Below, piece by piece: positions 1 through 8,170 of a stretch of DNA of 64,000 nucleotides; within the stretch, counting starts at the first letter, position 1, and every line of letters begins with the position of its first letter. This DNA is from Clostridia bacterium. Its GTDB lineage: Bacteria; Bacillota; Clostridia; Lachnospirales; Lachnospiraceae. The translations under genes and the position numbers were made by a program. A model generated the notes under the pieces. That model did not search any database. It was not told the origin of the DNA and saw nothing but the letters and a program-made list of their open reading frames with translations. Location of the stretch: NCBI GenBank assembly GCA_910575625.1, contig CAJTFD010000010.1, positions 62,001-126,000 on the forward strand, given 5' to 3'.

Positions 1-609
1 AGATTTACCACCGTGAAGCGGGTGGAGGAGATCTCCGGGTTCAGCCACAGTGTGGGTACATGCGGATTGAAACAGGGCGCCTGCAAGCTCTCATTGAATA
101 TCAAGGAGGGTATCATCCAGGAAGCGCTGATCGAAGTCATCGGCTGTACCGGGATGACGCAGTCGGCTGCGATGGCCGCCGAGATCCTTCCGGGAAAAAC
201 GCTGCTGGAGGCGTTGAATACCGATCTGGTATGCGACGCGATCAATGTGGCCATGCGCGAATATTTCCTCGCCATGGCTTATGGCAGGACGCAGACGGCC
301 TATTCCCAGGGCGGGCTTACGATCGGGGCCGGTCTGGAGGATCTGGGGGCGGGTATGCGCAGCCAGGTGGGCACCTGCTATGGCACTTTGGCCAAAGGCC
401 CCAGATATCTGGAGCTGACAGAAGGTTATATCTCCAGGATCGCTCTGGACGGGAAGGACCGCATCATCGGTTATAAATACGTCAATATAGGAAAGATGAT
501 GGAATATATAGAAGATGATATCCCCGCAGAGGAAGCTCTGCAGATGGCAACTGGCACTTATGGGCGTTACAACGAAGCAGTCCGCGTCATTGATCCGCGG
601 AAACGATAA
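1..609 (+). CDS. NifU-like iron-sulfur cluster scaffold protein, partial at the left edge
   Basis: The reading frame is open from base 1, so the true start lies outside the window; the GTG at 13 has no ribosome binding site. The protein resembles the NifU-like scaffold protein that Clostridia encode directly before the GGGtGRT protein. Visible features are a cysteine-containing CGLKQGACKL segment, then CTGMTQSAAMAAEIL and the closing TYGRYNEAV motif. The next gene begins 16 bases after the stop, so the two are almost certainly co-transcribed. The role in Fe-S assembly is inferred from the fold family; the substrate is unknown. Confidence 0.75.
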   Translation, partial: RFTTVKRVEEISGFSHSVGTCGLKQGACKLSLNIKEGIIQEALIEVIGCTGMTQSAAMAAEILPGKTLLEALNTDLVCDAINVAMREYFLAMAYGRTQTAYSQGGLTIGAGLEDLGAGMRSQVGTCYGTLAKGPRYLELTEGYISRIALDGKDRIIGYKYVNIGKMMEYIEDDIPAEEALQMATGTYGRYNEAVRVIDPRKR

Positions 610-625
610 GGAATGAGGTGACGAT

Positions 626-1633
626 GTGATCCGATTTGAAAATTCTGAGTTAAAAATGGAAAAGATAAAGGCGTATCTGGGCAGGAATGGTATCGAGGAT
701 CTGGAGACGGCGAGGAAGATATGCGAGGAGGCCCATCTGGATATCTTCCAGATCGTGAAAGGCATCCAGCCGATCTCTTTTGATGATGCCTGCTGGGCGT
801 ATGTGGCCGGTGCGGCGGCCGCCATCAAAAAAGAGGCGAAAAGCGCATCCCAGATCGCACTGGAACTGGGTGAGGGGCTGCAGGCGTTCTGCCTGGAGGG
901 GGCTGTCGCTGAAGAACGGGAAGTGGGAAGAGGCCATGGAAGACTGGCTGCTATGGTGTTGTCCGAGGACATCCATTGTTTTGCTTTTCTGGCAGGGCAT
1001 GAGTCTTTTGCCGCGGCAGAAGGCGCCATCGGGATCGCCCGTTCCGCGAATAAAGTCCGCAGGACGCCGCTGCGGGTCATCCTGAACGGTCTGGGGAAAG
1101 ACGCCGCGGAGATCATCTCGCGGATCAATGGATTTACATATATTCGGACTAGTTTTGACTATGTGAAGAATGAACTCATCATCGAAGAGAGTATTCCGTT
1201 TACCCAGGACGGGCGTGCTAAGATCAGGTGTTACGGTGCCCATGACGTACGGGAGGGGATCGCGATCATGGAACACGAGGAGGTGGATGTCTCCATATCA
1301 GGAAACGGGACGAACATGGTGCGTTTCTCCCACCTGGTCGCCGGGGCTTATAAACGCAACTGTAATCTGAAAGGAAGATCCTATTTCGCATGTGCGTCGG
1401 GCGGAGGCATCGGCAGGACGCTCGGTCCGGATGAGACTTCTGCGGGTCCGGCTTCCTATGGCCTTACGGATTCGATGAGCCGTATGTATGGCGATACCAC
1501 TTTCGCGGGATCTTCTTCTGTGCCAGCGCATGTGGAGATGATGGGCTTTATCGGCATGGGGAATAATCCTATGGTCGGTGCGACGGTCACGATTGCCGTG
1601 GCCATAGATGGGATCCTGCATCCAATCTTATAA
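626..1633 (+). CDS. GGGtGRT protein
   Basis: This 335-aa protein carries the family-defining motif as GGGIGRT at residues 259-265, followed by a Gly/Ser-rich stretch (TSAGPASYGLTDSMS) and a glycine-rich C-terminus (GMGNNPMVGAT). The GTG start at 626 is preceded by AATGAGGTGA; an ATG at 656 is the alternative. The family is widespread in Clostridia and Bacteroidetes and is found beside the NifU-like protein, as here, but has no established biochemical role. Nucleotide or metal binding is only an inference from the glycine-rich motif. A terminator follows at 1652. Confidence 0.85.
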   Translation: MIRFENSELKMEKIKAYLGRNGIEDLETARKICEEAHLDIFQIVKGIQPISFDDACWAYVAGAAAAIKKEAKSASQIALELGEGLQAFCLEGAVAEEREVGRGHGRLAAMVLSEDIHCFAFLAGHESFAAAEGAIGIARSANKVRRTPLRVILNGLGKDAAEIISRINGFTYIRTSFDYVKNELIIEESIPFTQDGRAKIRCYGAHDVREGIAIMEHEEVDVSISGNGTNMVRFSHLVAGAYKRNCNLKGRSYFACASGGGIGRTLGPDETSAGPASYGLTDSMSRMYGDTTFAGSSSVPAHVEMMGFIGMGNNPMVGATVTIAVAIDGILHPIL

Positions 1634-1651
1634 AAATATAGATGACAAAGA

Positions 1652-1680
1652 GGCAGGTGCGCAGCAGACCTGCCCTTTTT
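1652..1680 (+). terminator. rho-independent terminator after the GGGtGRT gene
   Basis: A GGCAGGT/ACCTGCC stem with a 9-base loop is followed by TTTTT. It separates the plus-strand pair from the convergent rpoN gene, whose stop lies 25 bases further on. Confidence 0.75.
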
Positions 1681-1704
1681 ATGTAGATTTTTCACAGACG
1701 GGGG

Positions 1705-3033
1705 TCACAGATACCGCCGTAGTCTGGAATCCGGGATACCCAGTTCCATCCGATATTTTGCCACGGTCCGTCTGGATACGACGATCCCGTCTTCTCTGAT
1801 GATCTCGGAGATCTTTTGATCGCTGAATGGATGGGCGCTGTCTTCTCCCTGTATGATCTTGGCGATCTGTTTTTTCATCCGGTCGGCGGAGACGTCTTCC
1901 TGGGATGTGAGCGCGGCCGTGAACAGGTCTTTGAGCAGGACGACGTTTTTGTACTGGAGGTATTTGCCCTTGATCGCCCGGCTCACGGTGGACGTATGGA
2001 TCCCTGTACGGGCGGCGACCTGTTCCATGGACATGGGGACAAGGCCGCTCCCTTTTAGGAAATGTCCTTCCTGGAGATCCAGGATCACGCCTACGATCTT
2101 GATGATTGTGCTGCGCCGCTGTTCCACACAGTTGAGGACGTAGCGCGCCCGCTCCAGTTTTTGCTGGAAATATGCCCGCAGTTCAGGGTCTTTTGTATCC
2201 TGCATCATGCGGATATAATAGCCGTTGCATTTATACTCGCCCATCCAGCTGTCGTTTAGGGAGATCCGCCACTCGTCTTTTTCACGGCTCACGAGGATGT
2301 CCGGGATGATGTATTCCGTGTGGGATCCGGGCATGTTCATGATCGGACGGGGATCCAGCTGTCCGATCATGTGGATGTATTCTTTTATCCGGGCGGTGGA
2401 CAGGTGCAGATCCCGCGACACGCTGCTGATCTGGCCTCTCAGCACATCGTCCAGGTGATCTTGGATCAGACGGATGAGTTTTTCGTCGGTGTTTCCGGCC
2501 GCCTCCAACTGCTTGATCAGGCATTCGGAGATGTCTCTGGAAAAGACGCCCACCGGTTCAAGCTCCTTTAGACGCGCTAAACATCTTTCGACCATCTCTG
2601 TGCTACAGCCCAGAGTCCGTGCGGCCACGTCCAGGTCATGGTCAAAAAAACCTTTTTCATCCAGGCATTGCACCAGATACCCCATGAGCGCCCACTCGTC
2701 GTCGGTGTAGTCCTTCCTGTGGAGCTGCCCCATGATGTAGCTGTGGATCTCTTCGGGTTCCCGTGCCGGAAGGTCGCTCCTGCGGTCGCTGTCCTCGTCT
2801 TCCCACTGGAGATAATGGTCCCCGTAGGAGGCCCCTTTCTCGTAGAGCTGTTCTAAGTCTTTGATCATCTCATCCTGTTTGTCCGCAGAATTATCCAGCA
2901 TGGGATTTTCCAGATATTCATCCGTCATGAAATTCTCTAATTCCTGGTTTGTGTAAGTCAGGATCTGCAGGGACTGCATCTGCCTTGCGGAGAGGGTCTG
3001 TTTTTGTTCAACGTCCAACTCCAGTCCAAACAT
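1705..3033 (-). CDS. rpoN: RNA polymerase sigma-54 factor
   Basis: Sigma-54 directs RNA polymerase to -24/-12 promoters that need an AAA+ activator. The N-terminus (GLELDVEQ..., glutamine-rich activator region with LQILTYTNQEL) is region I, and the extreme C-terminus has the RpoN box as SRRTVAKYR (about residues 420-428 of 442). A helix-turn-helix (EQVAARTGIHTSTVSRAIKGKY) precedes it. I chose the ATG at 3033 because GGTGGTG sits 6 bases upstream; the GTG at 3045 has no site. No enhancer-binding activator is encoded in this window, so its regulon lies elsewhere. Confidence 0.93.
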   Translation of the reverse strand: MFGLELDVEQKQTLSARQMQSLQILTYTNQELENFMTDEYLENPMLDNSADKQDEMIKDLEQLYEKGASYGDHYLQWEDEDSDRRSDLPAREPEEIHSYIMGQLHRKDYTDDEWALMGYLVQCLDEKGFFDHDLDVAARTLGCSTEMVERCLARLKELEPVGVFSRDISECLIKQLEAAGNTDEKLIRLIQDHLDDVLRGQISSVSRDLHLSTARIKEYIHMIGQLDPRPIMNMPGSHTEYIIPDILVSREKDEWRISLNDSWMGEYKCNGYYIRMMQDTKDPELRAYFQQKLERARYVLNCVEQRRSTIIKIVGVILDLQEGHFLKGSGLVPMSMEQVAARTGIHTSTVSRAIKGKYLQYKNVVLLKDLFTAALTSQEDVSADRMKKQIAKIIQGEDSAHPFSDQKISEIIREDGIVVSRRTVAKYRMELGIPDSRLRRYL

Positions 3034-3160
3034 CGTGATCACCACCGTTCTCGATAAGATTTACCTCTATCATACTATAACTGACCTGCGGCGTCAATTT
3101 TTTTGCAAGATGTGTGAAGATCCTATAGTTGCAAAAAAAGGAAATGATGATTCTATACTA

Positions 3161-3700
3161 GAGCGTGTTTTAAAACCCAGGTATTGTAGTAAAAATGCAC
3201 AAATGATACAATACGATCATGAGAAGACATGAGATAAGTGAAGATCAATGGGATAAAATAAAAGACTTCTTTCCCCCAGAAAGAAAACCTCAAGGTGGAC
3301 GTCCTGGAAAAAGTAATCGTATAATGCTCAATGCGATCTTGTACTGGCTGAACACAGGGATACCCTGGCGTGATCTGCCGGAGCGCTATGGCCCGTGGCA
3401 GAGTGTTTACAGCCGTTTCCGTTCATGGACGCAGGCAAATGTATGGGAGGAGATCTTTCATGCCCTGATTGCACAGGATCTGGTAGATGAGACCACGTTG
3501 ATGCTGGACAGCACAACTATGAAAGTACACCAGCACGGCAGCGGGGCGAAAAAAGGGGCTGCAGCCAGGAAACCGGACGGAGCCGAGGAGGACTGACAAT
3601 AAAAGTCTATATGGTAACAGATGGGCTTGGTAACCCTCTGCGCTCTTTGCTCTCTGGTGGGGACCGCAATGATATACAACACCACACAAGGCGTTTTTGA
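3161..3700 (+). mobile_element. IS5-family insertion sequence remnant
   Basis: An IS5-type transposase start (orfA) and the first 40 or so residues of the second frame are present, but the rest of orfB and a matching right terminal repeat are not. A GAGCGTGTTTTAAAA sequence at 3161-3175, just upstream of orfA, is a plausible left inverted repeat; I found no complement on the right before the marR promoter. The copy is therefore dead. Confidence 0.6.
3219..3700 (+). pseudogene. IS5-family transposase, orfA plus truncated orfB
   Basis: OrfA (3219-3596) encodes the DUF4096-type N-terminal region of IS5-family transposases: WDKIKDFFPPE, then GIPWRDLPERYGPW and the first catalytic aspartate in LDSTTMKVHQH. 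OrfB continues in another frame (GRSRGGLTIKVYMVTDGLGNP), the usual arrangement for elements that use programmed frameshifting, but it stops at 3700 after about 40 residues where about 130 are expected. The remaining catalytic residues are missing, so no transposase can be made. Confidence 0.75.
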
Positions 3701-3754
3701 CGGAGTTTTGGAAATGCCAACTCATTTATGAAAATGTCATGTAAAATTCCTATC

Positions 3755-3784
3755 TTGACAATTAGTACAATTATGGACTATATT
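3755..3784 (+). promoter_or_regulatory. marR-MATE promoter
   Basis: A consensus TTGACA (3755-3760) and TATATT (3779-3784) are separated by 18 bases, about 45 bases before the marR start. A half-site ATTAGTAC (3761-3768) lies between the two hexamers. Confidence 0.7.
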
Positions 3785-3787
3785 GTG

Positions 3788-3809
3788 ATTAGTACAGAAC
3801 CGTACTAAT
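3788..3809. promoter_or_regulatory. palindromic operator, probably for the adjacent MarR protein
   Basis: ATTAGTAC (3788-3795) and GTACTAAT (3802-3809) form a perfect 8-bp inverted repeat with a 6-base spacer, starting just after the -10 box. A third copy of the half-site sits inside the promoter at 3761. Position across the transcription start fits repression by the MarR protein encoded next; this is inference. Confidence 0.65.
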
Positions 3810-3828
3810 ATATTTAAGGAGGTCAGAT

Positions 3829-4296
3829 ATGATAGGCAGCACCGTTTTTATGGAACATCTAAATAAATATTATGACGCATGGTTAATATACAATAATGTG
3901 TATGAAGAATGGGCAAAAGCACATGGTCTGTCAGTCAACAGCCTGTTAGTATTGTGTGCGATTTATGACGGCGGGGAAAACTGTACGCAGAAAAAAATAA
4001 GTCAGCGGTGGCTTATACCGAAGCAGACGATCAACATGGCTTTCAAGAATTTCGAGCGCAAAGGATTTGTAGAACTGTTTCCGCTGCCAGAGGATAAAAG
4101 AAATAAAGTTATCCGTTTTACAAAGGCAGGAAAGGAATACGCAGATGCCATTGTTACCGAGCTGCGGAAAGTGGAACTGTCTGTAATAGAAGAAATAGGC
4201 GTGGAACGTATGCAGCAGCTAAACGAGAACATGGCTTTATTTGCAAAACTTTTTGAAAAGGCAGGAGGTAAAAAAGACAATGAAGCAAACTCGTGA
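3829..4296 (+). CDS. MarR-family transcriptional regulator
   Basis: This 155-aa winged-helix protein has the MarR layout: an N-terminal dimer helix, a recognition helix near CTQKKISQRWLIPKQTINMAFKNFERKGFVE and a wing containing PLPEDKRNKVIRFTKAG. AAGGAGGT lies 7 bases before the ATG. It overlaps the MATE transporter by 17 bases, so the two are translationally linked. A perfect palindrome between promoter and start indicates autorepression; the ligand is probably a substrate of the pump, which is inference. Confidence 0.88.
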   Translation: MIGSTVFMEHLNKYYDAWLIYNNVYEEWAKAHGLSVNSLLVLCAIYDGGENCTQKKISQRWLIPKQTINMAFKNFERKGFVELFPLPEDKRNKVIRFTKAGKEYADAIVTELRKVELSVIEEIGVERMQQLNENMALFAKLFEKAGGKKDNEANS

Positions 4297-5587
4297 TATA
4301 AGGATTTTCTTTCAATATGTCATTCCGTCCGTATTGTCTTTTGCCTTATCGGGAGTTTACGCGATCGTGGACGGTTTCTTTATAGGGAACAGCATAGGCG
4401 ATTTAGGGCTTTCAGCCGTTAATATCGCTTACCCGATCGTGGCAGTGATCCAAGCACTCGGTACGGGGATTGGAATGGGCGGCGCGATTTATTATTCCAT
4501 TTATAGGGCGGAGAAAAAGGAGGAACAGGCGAAAGGATTTATAGCCGGTGCTTTGTGGGTGCTGATCATTTCAAGCGTCTTTTTGACGATCTCGGTTTTG
4601 ATCTTGAATGGTACACTTTTGGGATTACTCGGAGCAAGCGGCAGACTGCTTGCATTGGGAAAAGAATATATTGCGGTGATTGCGTTGGGGGCTTTCATGC
4701 AGGTTGTCGGTACGGGGCTGGTACCTTTTATCCGTAATCATGGCGGTTCGTTTTATGCAATGGTTTCCATGATCGCAGGTTTTGTTACCAACATTATTTT
4801 GGATTACCTGTTTGTATGGATATTGGAACAGGGTGTTTCAGGCGCGGCGTGGGCTACGGTAATTGGACAAGGTGTTACTATGCTGATTGCGCTTGTATTT
4901 TTATTACGCAAAAAGCAGTTTACGCTGAACATTCCTTTTTCAAAATTTGGAAAGGTGTCTGCGTCCATATTTAAAATCGGAATTGCACCTTTTGGACTTA
5001 CCATGTCCCCTAACATTTCTCTGATTATCATAAACCGTTTCTCTGTTGTCTATGGAGGGGAGCGGGCAGTTGCTACTTATGCCTGTATCGCTTATGCTAT
5101 CTGCATTGTATATCTGATACTGCAAGGAGTAGGTGACGGAAGCCAGCCGTTGCTAAGCCAGCATTATGGTGAGAAAAATTTTGATAAGCTGAAAAACACA
5201 AGAACTTTAGCATATGGATCTGCATTGTTCCTGTCTGCGATTGGCTGTATCATCATGTTTTTGACAAAGGAAAGCCTCGGCGTATTATTCGGAGCGTCAA
5301 GAGAAGTGAATACGGAAATCGCAAAAATAATGCCTGTCTTTTTGGTTTCCGTACCTTTTGTTGCTGTTTTGCGCATAACTACCGCAAGTTTTTACGCCAC
5401 AGAAAAAAGTATGTTTTCGTATGTCCTAACTTTTATTGAACCGTTGTTTATGTTAGTGCTTATGCTTATTCTGCCGCCTTTATTTGGCGGGCAGATAATG
5501 ATCTGGTGGAGTACGGTGTTAGCAAGGATCTTATCGGCATTGTTAGCTGTTATCCTAAAAGATCATGTGGATAAAAAAATGTCTTGA
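4280..5587 (+). CDS. MATE-family multidrug efflux transporter
   Basis: The 435-aa product is a polytopic membrane protein of the usual MATE length, with about 12 hydrophobic segments and family landmarks such as GLSAVNIAYPI, GMGGAIYYS and the mid-protein VVYGGERAVATYACIAY. It would export cationic or toxic organics in exchange for Na+ or H+. The ATG at 4280 is preceded by GCAGGAGGT, which fixes the start inside the end of marR. It is closest by eye to the MepA-like clostridial group; substrate unknown. Confidence 0.88.
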   Translation: MKQTRDIRIFFQYVIPSVLSFALSGVYAIVDGFFIGNSIGDLGLSAVNIAYPIVAVIQALGTGIGMGGAIYYSIYRAEKKEEQAKGFIAGALWVLIISSVFLTISVLILNGTLLGLLGASGRLLALGKEYIAVIALGAFMQVVGTGLVPFIRNHGGSFYAMVSMIAGFVTNIILDYLFVWILEQGVSGAAWATVIGQGVTMLIALVFLLRKKQFTLNIPFSKFGKVSASIFKIGIAPFGLTMSPNISLIIINRFSVVYGGERAVATYACIAYAICIVYLILQGVGDGSQPLLSQHYGEKNFDKLKNTRTLAYGSALFLSAIGCIIMFLTKESLGVLFGASREVNTEIAKIMPVFLVSVPFVAVLRITTASFYATEKSMFSYVLTFIEPLFMLVLMLILPPLFGGQIMIWWSTVLARILSALLAVILKDHVDKKMS

Positions 5588-5700
5588 TCGCCATGCAGTG
5601 GATTTACTGGAACAAGGAGAATACTATCATACATAACATACAGACACAATGGCTGTTATGTCCCACGAAACGACTGAAAAAGAAGTTATCACCAGTCCTA

Positions 5701-5755
5701 AAAACCAGTCTTTTGAAATAGAATGGCAATCCATTTCAAAAAGACTGGTTTTTGT
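5701..5755. terminator. bidirectional terminator between MATE and lysR
   Basis: AAAACCAGTCTTTTGAAAT pairs with ATTTCAAAAAGACTGGTTTT across a 12-base loop, with A-runs and T-runs on both sides. It serves the converging MATE and LysR transcripts and abuts the lysR stop codon. Confidence 0.8.
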
Positions 5756-6640
5756 TTATACTTGTTCTGTCAGTGCTTGGAGGAATTTTTCTGCAGGTTT
5801 GGAAAATACCTGGTATTTTTTCCATATGATGCTCATTTCTGCCGCAAGGCCGGGTGAGAGAGGGCGGAACGTAAGTCTGCTGTTTCCGGAGGTGTTGATG
5901 ATCCGGTCGAAGGATATGGCATACCCCAACCCTTCTTCCACAAACAGGGAGGCGTTGAACAGTAAGTTATAGGCAACGGTGATATTCAGGGAAGAAAGGC
6001 TGCGCTTCAGCCACTGTGCGATCCTGCCGCTATCGCTTTCTTCCTGGGAGATGATCAGTGGCTTGTCCCATAGATCTTCTGGGGAGATGGATCCTTTTTC
6101 TGCGAGTGGCGCGTCTTTTGGCATGAGCACGCCCCATACATCTTTGTCGGGGAGCTTAAAAGCTTCATATTTTTTTAGATCCGGCGTCCCGAATATGATC
6201 CCAAGATCGATCAGTCCTTTATCTAGGCGTTCCTGCACAAAGGCGGCATTCCCGCTGGAGATGTGATAATGGATCCCAGGGTAGTCTGCCCGCAGTTTTC
6301 CGGCCGCCCTGGCCAAAAGTCGCATACCGTCTGTTTCCCCGGCCCCGATATAGACATCGCCAATGATGATGTCGTCGGATGTGGTGATCTCGTTTTCTGT
6401 CTTTTTTACCAGGTCTAGGATTTCTTCCGCACGTTTGCGCAGGATCATCCCCTCTTCTGTCAGGGTGATCTTCCTGGAGCCTTTCGTCCCCCGGATCAGA
6501 AGCTGTTTGCCAAGCTCTTCTTCCATATTTTTTATTTGGGTGGAGAGCGTAGGCTGGGAAAGGTGCAGGGACTGGGCTGCCCGGAGGATGCTCTGTTCCC
6601 GTGCAATGGCAAGAAAATATTGTAATACCCGTAGTTCCAT
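5756..6640 (-). CDS. LysR-family transcriptional regulator
   Basis: The N-terminus is a standard LysR winged helix-turn-helix (ELRVLQYFLAIAREQS, then AAQSLHLSQPTLSTQIKNMEEELG), followed by a periplasmic-binding-protein-like effector domain from about residue 90. I prefer the ATG at 6640 because AGGAG lies 9 bases upstream; an ATG at 6646 is only 3 bases from it. It is divergent from the flavodoxin-like fusion gene across 365 bases, the classic arrangement for a LysR activator and its target. The effector is unknown. Confidence 0.88.
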   Translation of the reverse strand: MELRVLQYFLAIAREQSILRAAQSLHLSQPTLSTQIKNMEEELGKQLLIRGTKGSRKITLTEEGMILRKRAEEILDLVKKTENEITTSDDIIIGDVYIGAGETDGMRLLARAAGKLRADYPGIHYHISSGNAAFVQERLDKGLIDLGIIFGTPDLKKYEAFKLPDKDVWGVLMPKDAPLAEKGSISPEDLWDKPLIISQEESDSGRIAQWLKRSLSSLNITVAYNLLFNASLFVEEGLGYAISFDRIINTSGNSRLTFRPLSPGLAAEMSIIWKKYQVFSKPAEKFLQALTEQV

Positions 6641-6668
6641 AGACATTTCTCCTTTTTAACGGTAGTGG

Positions 6669-6986
6669 CACGCGCCGCTCCTGCATCACCTGCCAGATTG
6701 TCGGAAGGCATTCCAGAGATGCTTCGCATTTGCCTTCCTCCTGTCCATGATAACATGGATCTGTATAGGTTTCAATTATACATTTTGATCAAAACCAAGT
6801 ATTTGCTATTTTGTATATGCCGCACTATAATAAAACTAAAGCAATGTTCCAGGGAGAAAAAAGATTTTTTGTCTGGATCATCTGGCAAATCGCTTTAAGA
6901 AAGCAAAGGCATAGGAGGAAGGCAGATACAAAGCATTTCTGGAATGCCTTTCGACGATCTTGCAGATGGCGCAGAGCGACGCGTGT
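6669..6986. repeat. inverted duplication in the 365-bp lysR / reductase intergenic region
   Basis: Two arms of about 74 bases (6669-6742 and 6913-6986) are inverted copies, identical at roughly 60 positions by eye. Each arm begins with AGGAGGAAGGC nearest the centre and ends just before the ribosome binding site of the gene it faces, so both divergent mRNAs would carry near-identical leaders. One frame in each arm can be read as GGRQ-x-x-SISGMP-x-D, suggesting a duplicated gene tail, but no complete gene is visible. The central 170 bases contain promoter elements only. Confidence 0.7.
6803..6831 (+). promoter_or_regulatory. promoter for the reductase-acetyltransferase fusion gene
   Basis: TTGCTA (6803-6808) and a perfect TATAAT (6826-6831) are 17 bases apart. 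Transcription would begin near 6838, giving a leader of about 175 bases that includes the right arm of the inverted duplication. Confidence 0.55.
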
Positions 6987-7011
6987 CGATACCAAATAAG
7001 TAGGAGGATTT

Positions 7012-8118
7012 ATGAAGATATTAGTATTGGATGGAAGTCCAAGGCCAAATGGGAATACGGCATCTATGGTAGGAGCATTTGCCGAAGGAGCCAGGGAAAG
7101 TCAGCATGAGGTCACGGTGATACCCATATGCAAGAAGGAGATTGCGGGCTGCCTTGCCTGTGGATACTGCCATACAAAAGGAGAGGGCAGGTGCATCCAG
7201 CAGGATGATATGCAGGAAATATATCCTGTTTTGCAGGAAACTGAAATGCTCGTACTGGCTTCACCTGTTTATCATCACGGCTTTACCGGGCAGCTCCAAT
7301 GTGCCATCAACCGGATCTATGCGCTGGATAAACCGAAAAAGCTAAAAAAGGCGGCTTTGATCTTAAGTTCCGATGATGACGGGGGATATGGCGGGGTGAT
7401 CTACGCATACAGGAAGTCATTTTTGGAGTATTTAAAGCTTGCAGATATGGGGATTGTTACGGCATGTGGTGAGCAGGGCCAGTCGGAGAAAAAATTAAGG
7501 GAGCTGCGGCAATTTGGAAGAAACCTGCAGGATGGGGATGGAGACAGGGAGATGGATACAGAGCAGTTTATCCGGACGATGGGGAGCGGGGGGAAGATAA
7601 TTGCCGGTTCTAAGACACATCAGCATATGGTGCATCTGTCAAATGAAGCGATGAAGATAACGGCCCGCCTGAACCAAGGCTATCATGGACCAGAGGAGAT
7701 ACGGGAACTGATGGCAGAGCTTACCGGGCAGGAAATAGATGATTCCTTTGGGATGTTCCCGCCATTTTACACGGACTGTGGAAAGAACATCCATATCGGT
7801 AAACATGTCTTTATCAATTCCGGCTGCCAGTTCCAGGATCAGGGCGGTATCTATATCGGGGACGGGGCATTGATCGGGCATTCTGTGGTCCTGGCCACGC
7901 TGGATTATGACCTGGATCCGGCGCATCGGGCAGATCTGTACCCGAAACCGATCCATATCGGCAAAAATGTCTGGATCGGAGCGCATGCGACTGTGACACA
8001 GGGTGTGTCCATTGGAGACGGAGCCGTGATCGCGGCGGGCGCAGTCGTGACGAAAGATGTTCTGCCGGATACGGTGGTGGGCGGCGTGCCTGCACGCAGG
8101 ATAAAGAGCCTTGTTTAG
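7012..8118 (+). CDS. flavodoxin-like FMN reductase fused to a hexapeptide sugar O-acetyltransferase-like domain
   Basis: Residues 1 to about 190 are an NADPH-dependent FMN-reductase/flavodoxin domain, with the phosphate-binding loop [13 protein letters not shown] and a CLACGYC motif. Residues from about 205 are a left-handed beta-helix acetyltransferase with hexapeptide repeats ([26 protein letters not shown]) ending in [10 protein letters not shown]. In Maa/LacA-type enzymes the catalytic histidine lies in an N-H-D/G turn; here that position reads LDYDLDP, so Tyr299 replaces it. AGGAGG precedes the ATG. The two halves are usually separate genes in redox clusters governed by LysR regulators. 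Confidence 0.8.
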   Translation: MKILVLDGSPRPNGNTASMVGAFAEGARESQHEVTVIPICKKEIAGCLACGYCHTKGEGRCIQQDDMQEIYPVLQETEMLVLASPVYHHGFTGQLQCAINRIYALDKPKKLKKAALILSSDDDGGYGGVIYAYRKSFLEYLKLADMGIVTACGEQGQSEKKLRELRQFGRNLQDGDGDREMDTEQFIRTMGSGGKIIAGSKTHQHMVHLSNEAMKITARLNQGYHGPEEIRELMAELTGQEIDDSFGMFPPFYTDCGKNIHIGKHVFINSGCQFQDQGGIYIGDGALIGHSVVLATLDYDLDPAHRADLYPKPIHIGKNVWIGAHATVTQGVSIGDGAVIAAGAVVTKDVLPDTVVGGVPARRIKSLV

Positions 8119-8170
8119 ATATTGTTTATTCCCGCGGGCAGTGAGCCAAGCATGCAACCCCACGATCTGA

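Noticed and set aside
91-1128. 345-codon minus-strand frame
   Set aside because: It is antisense to both the scaffold and GGGtGRT genes and has no family features.
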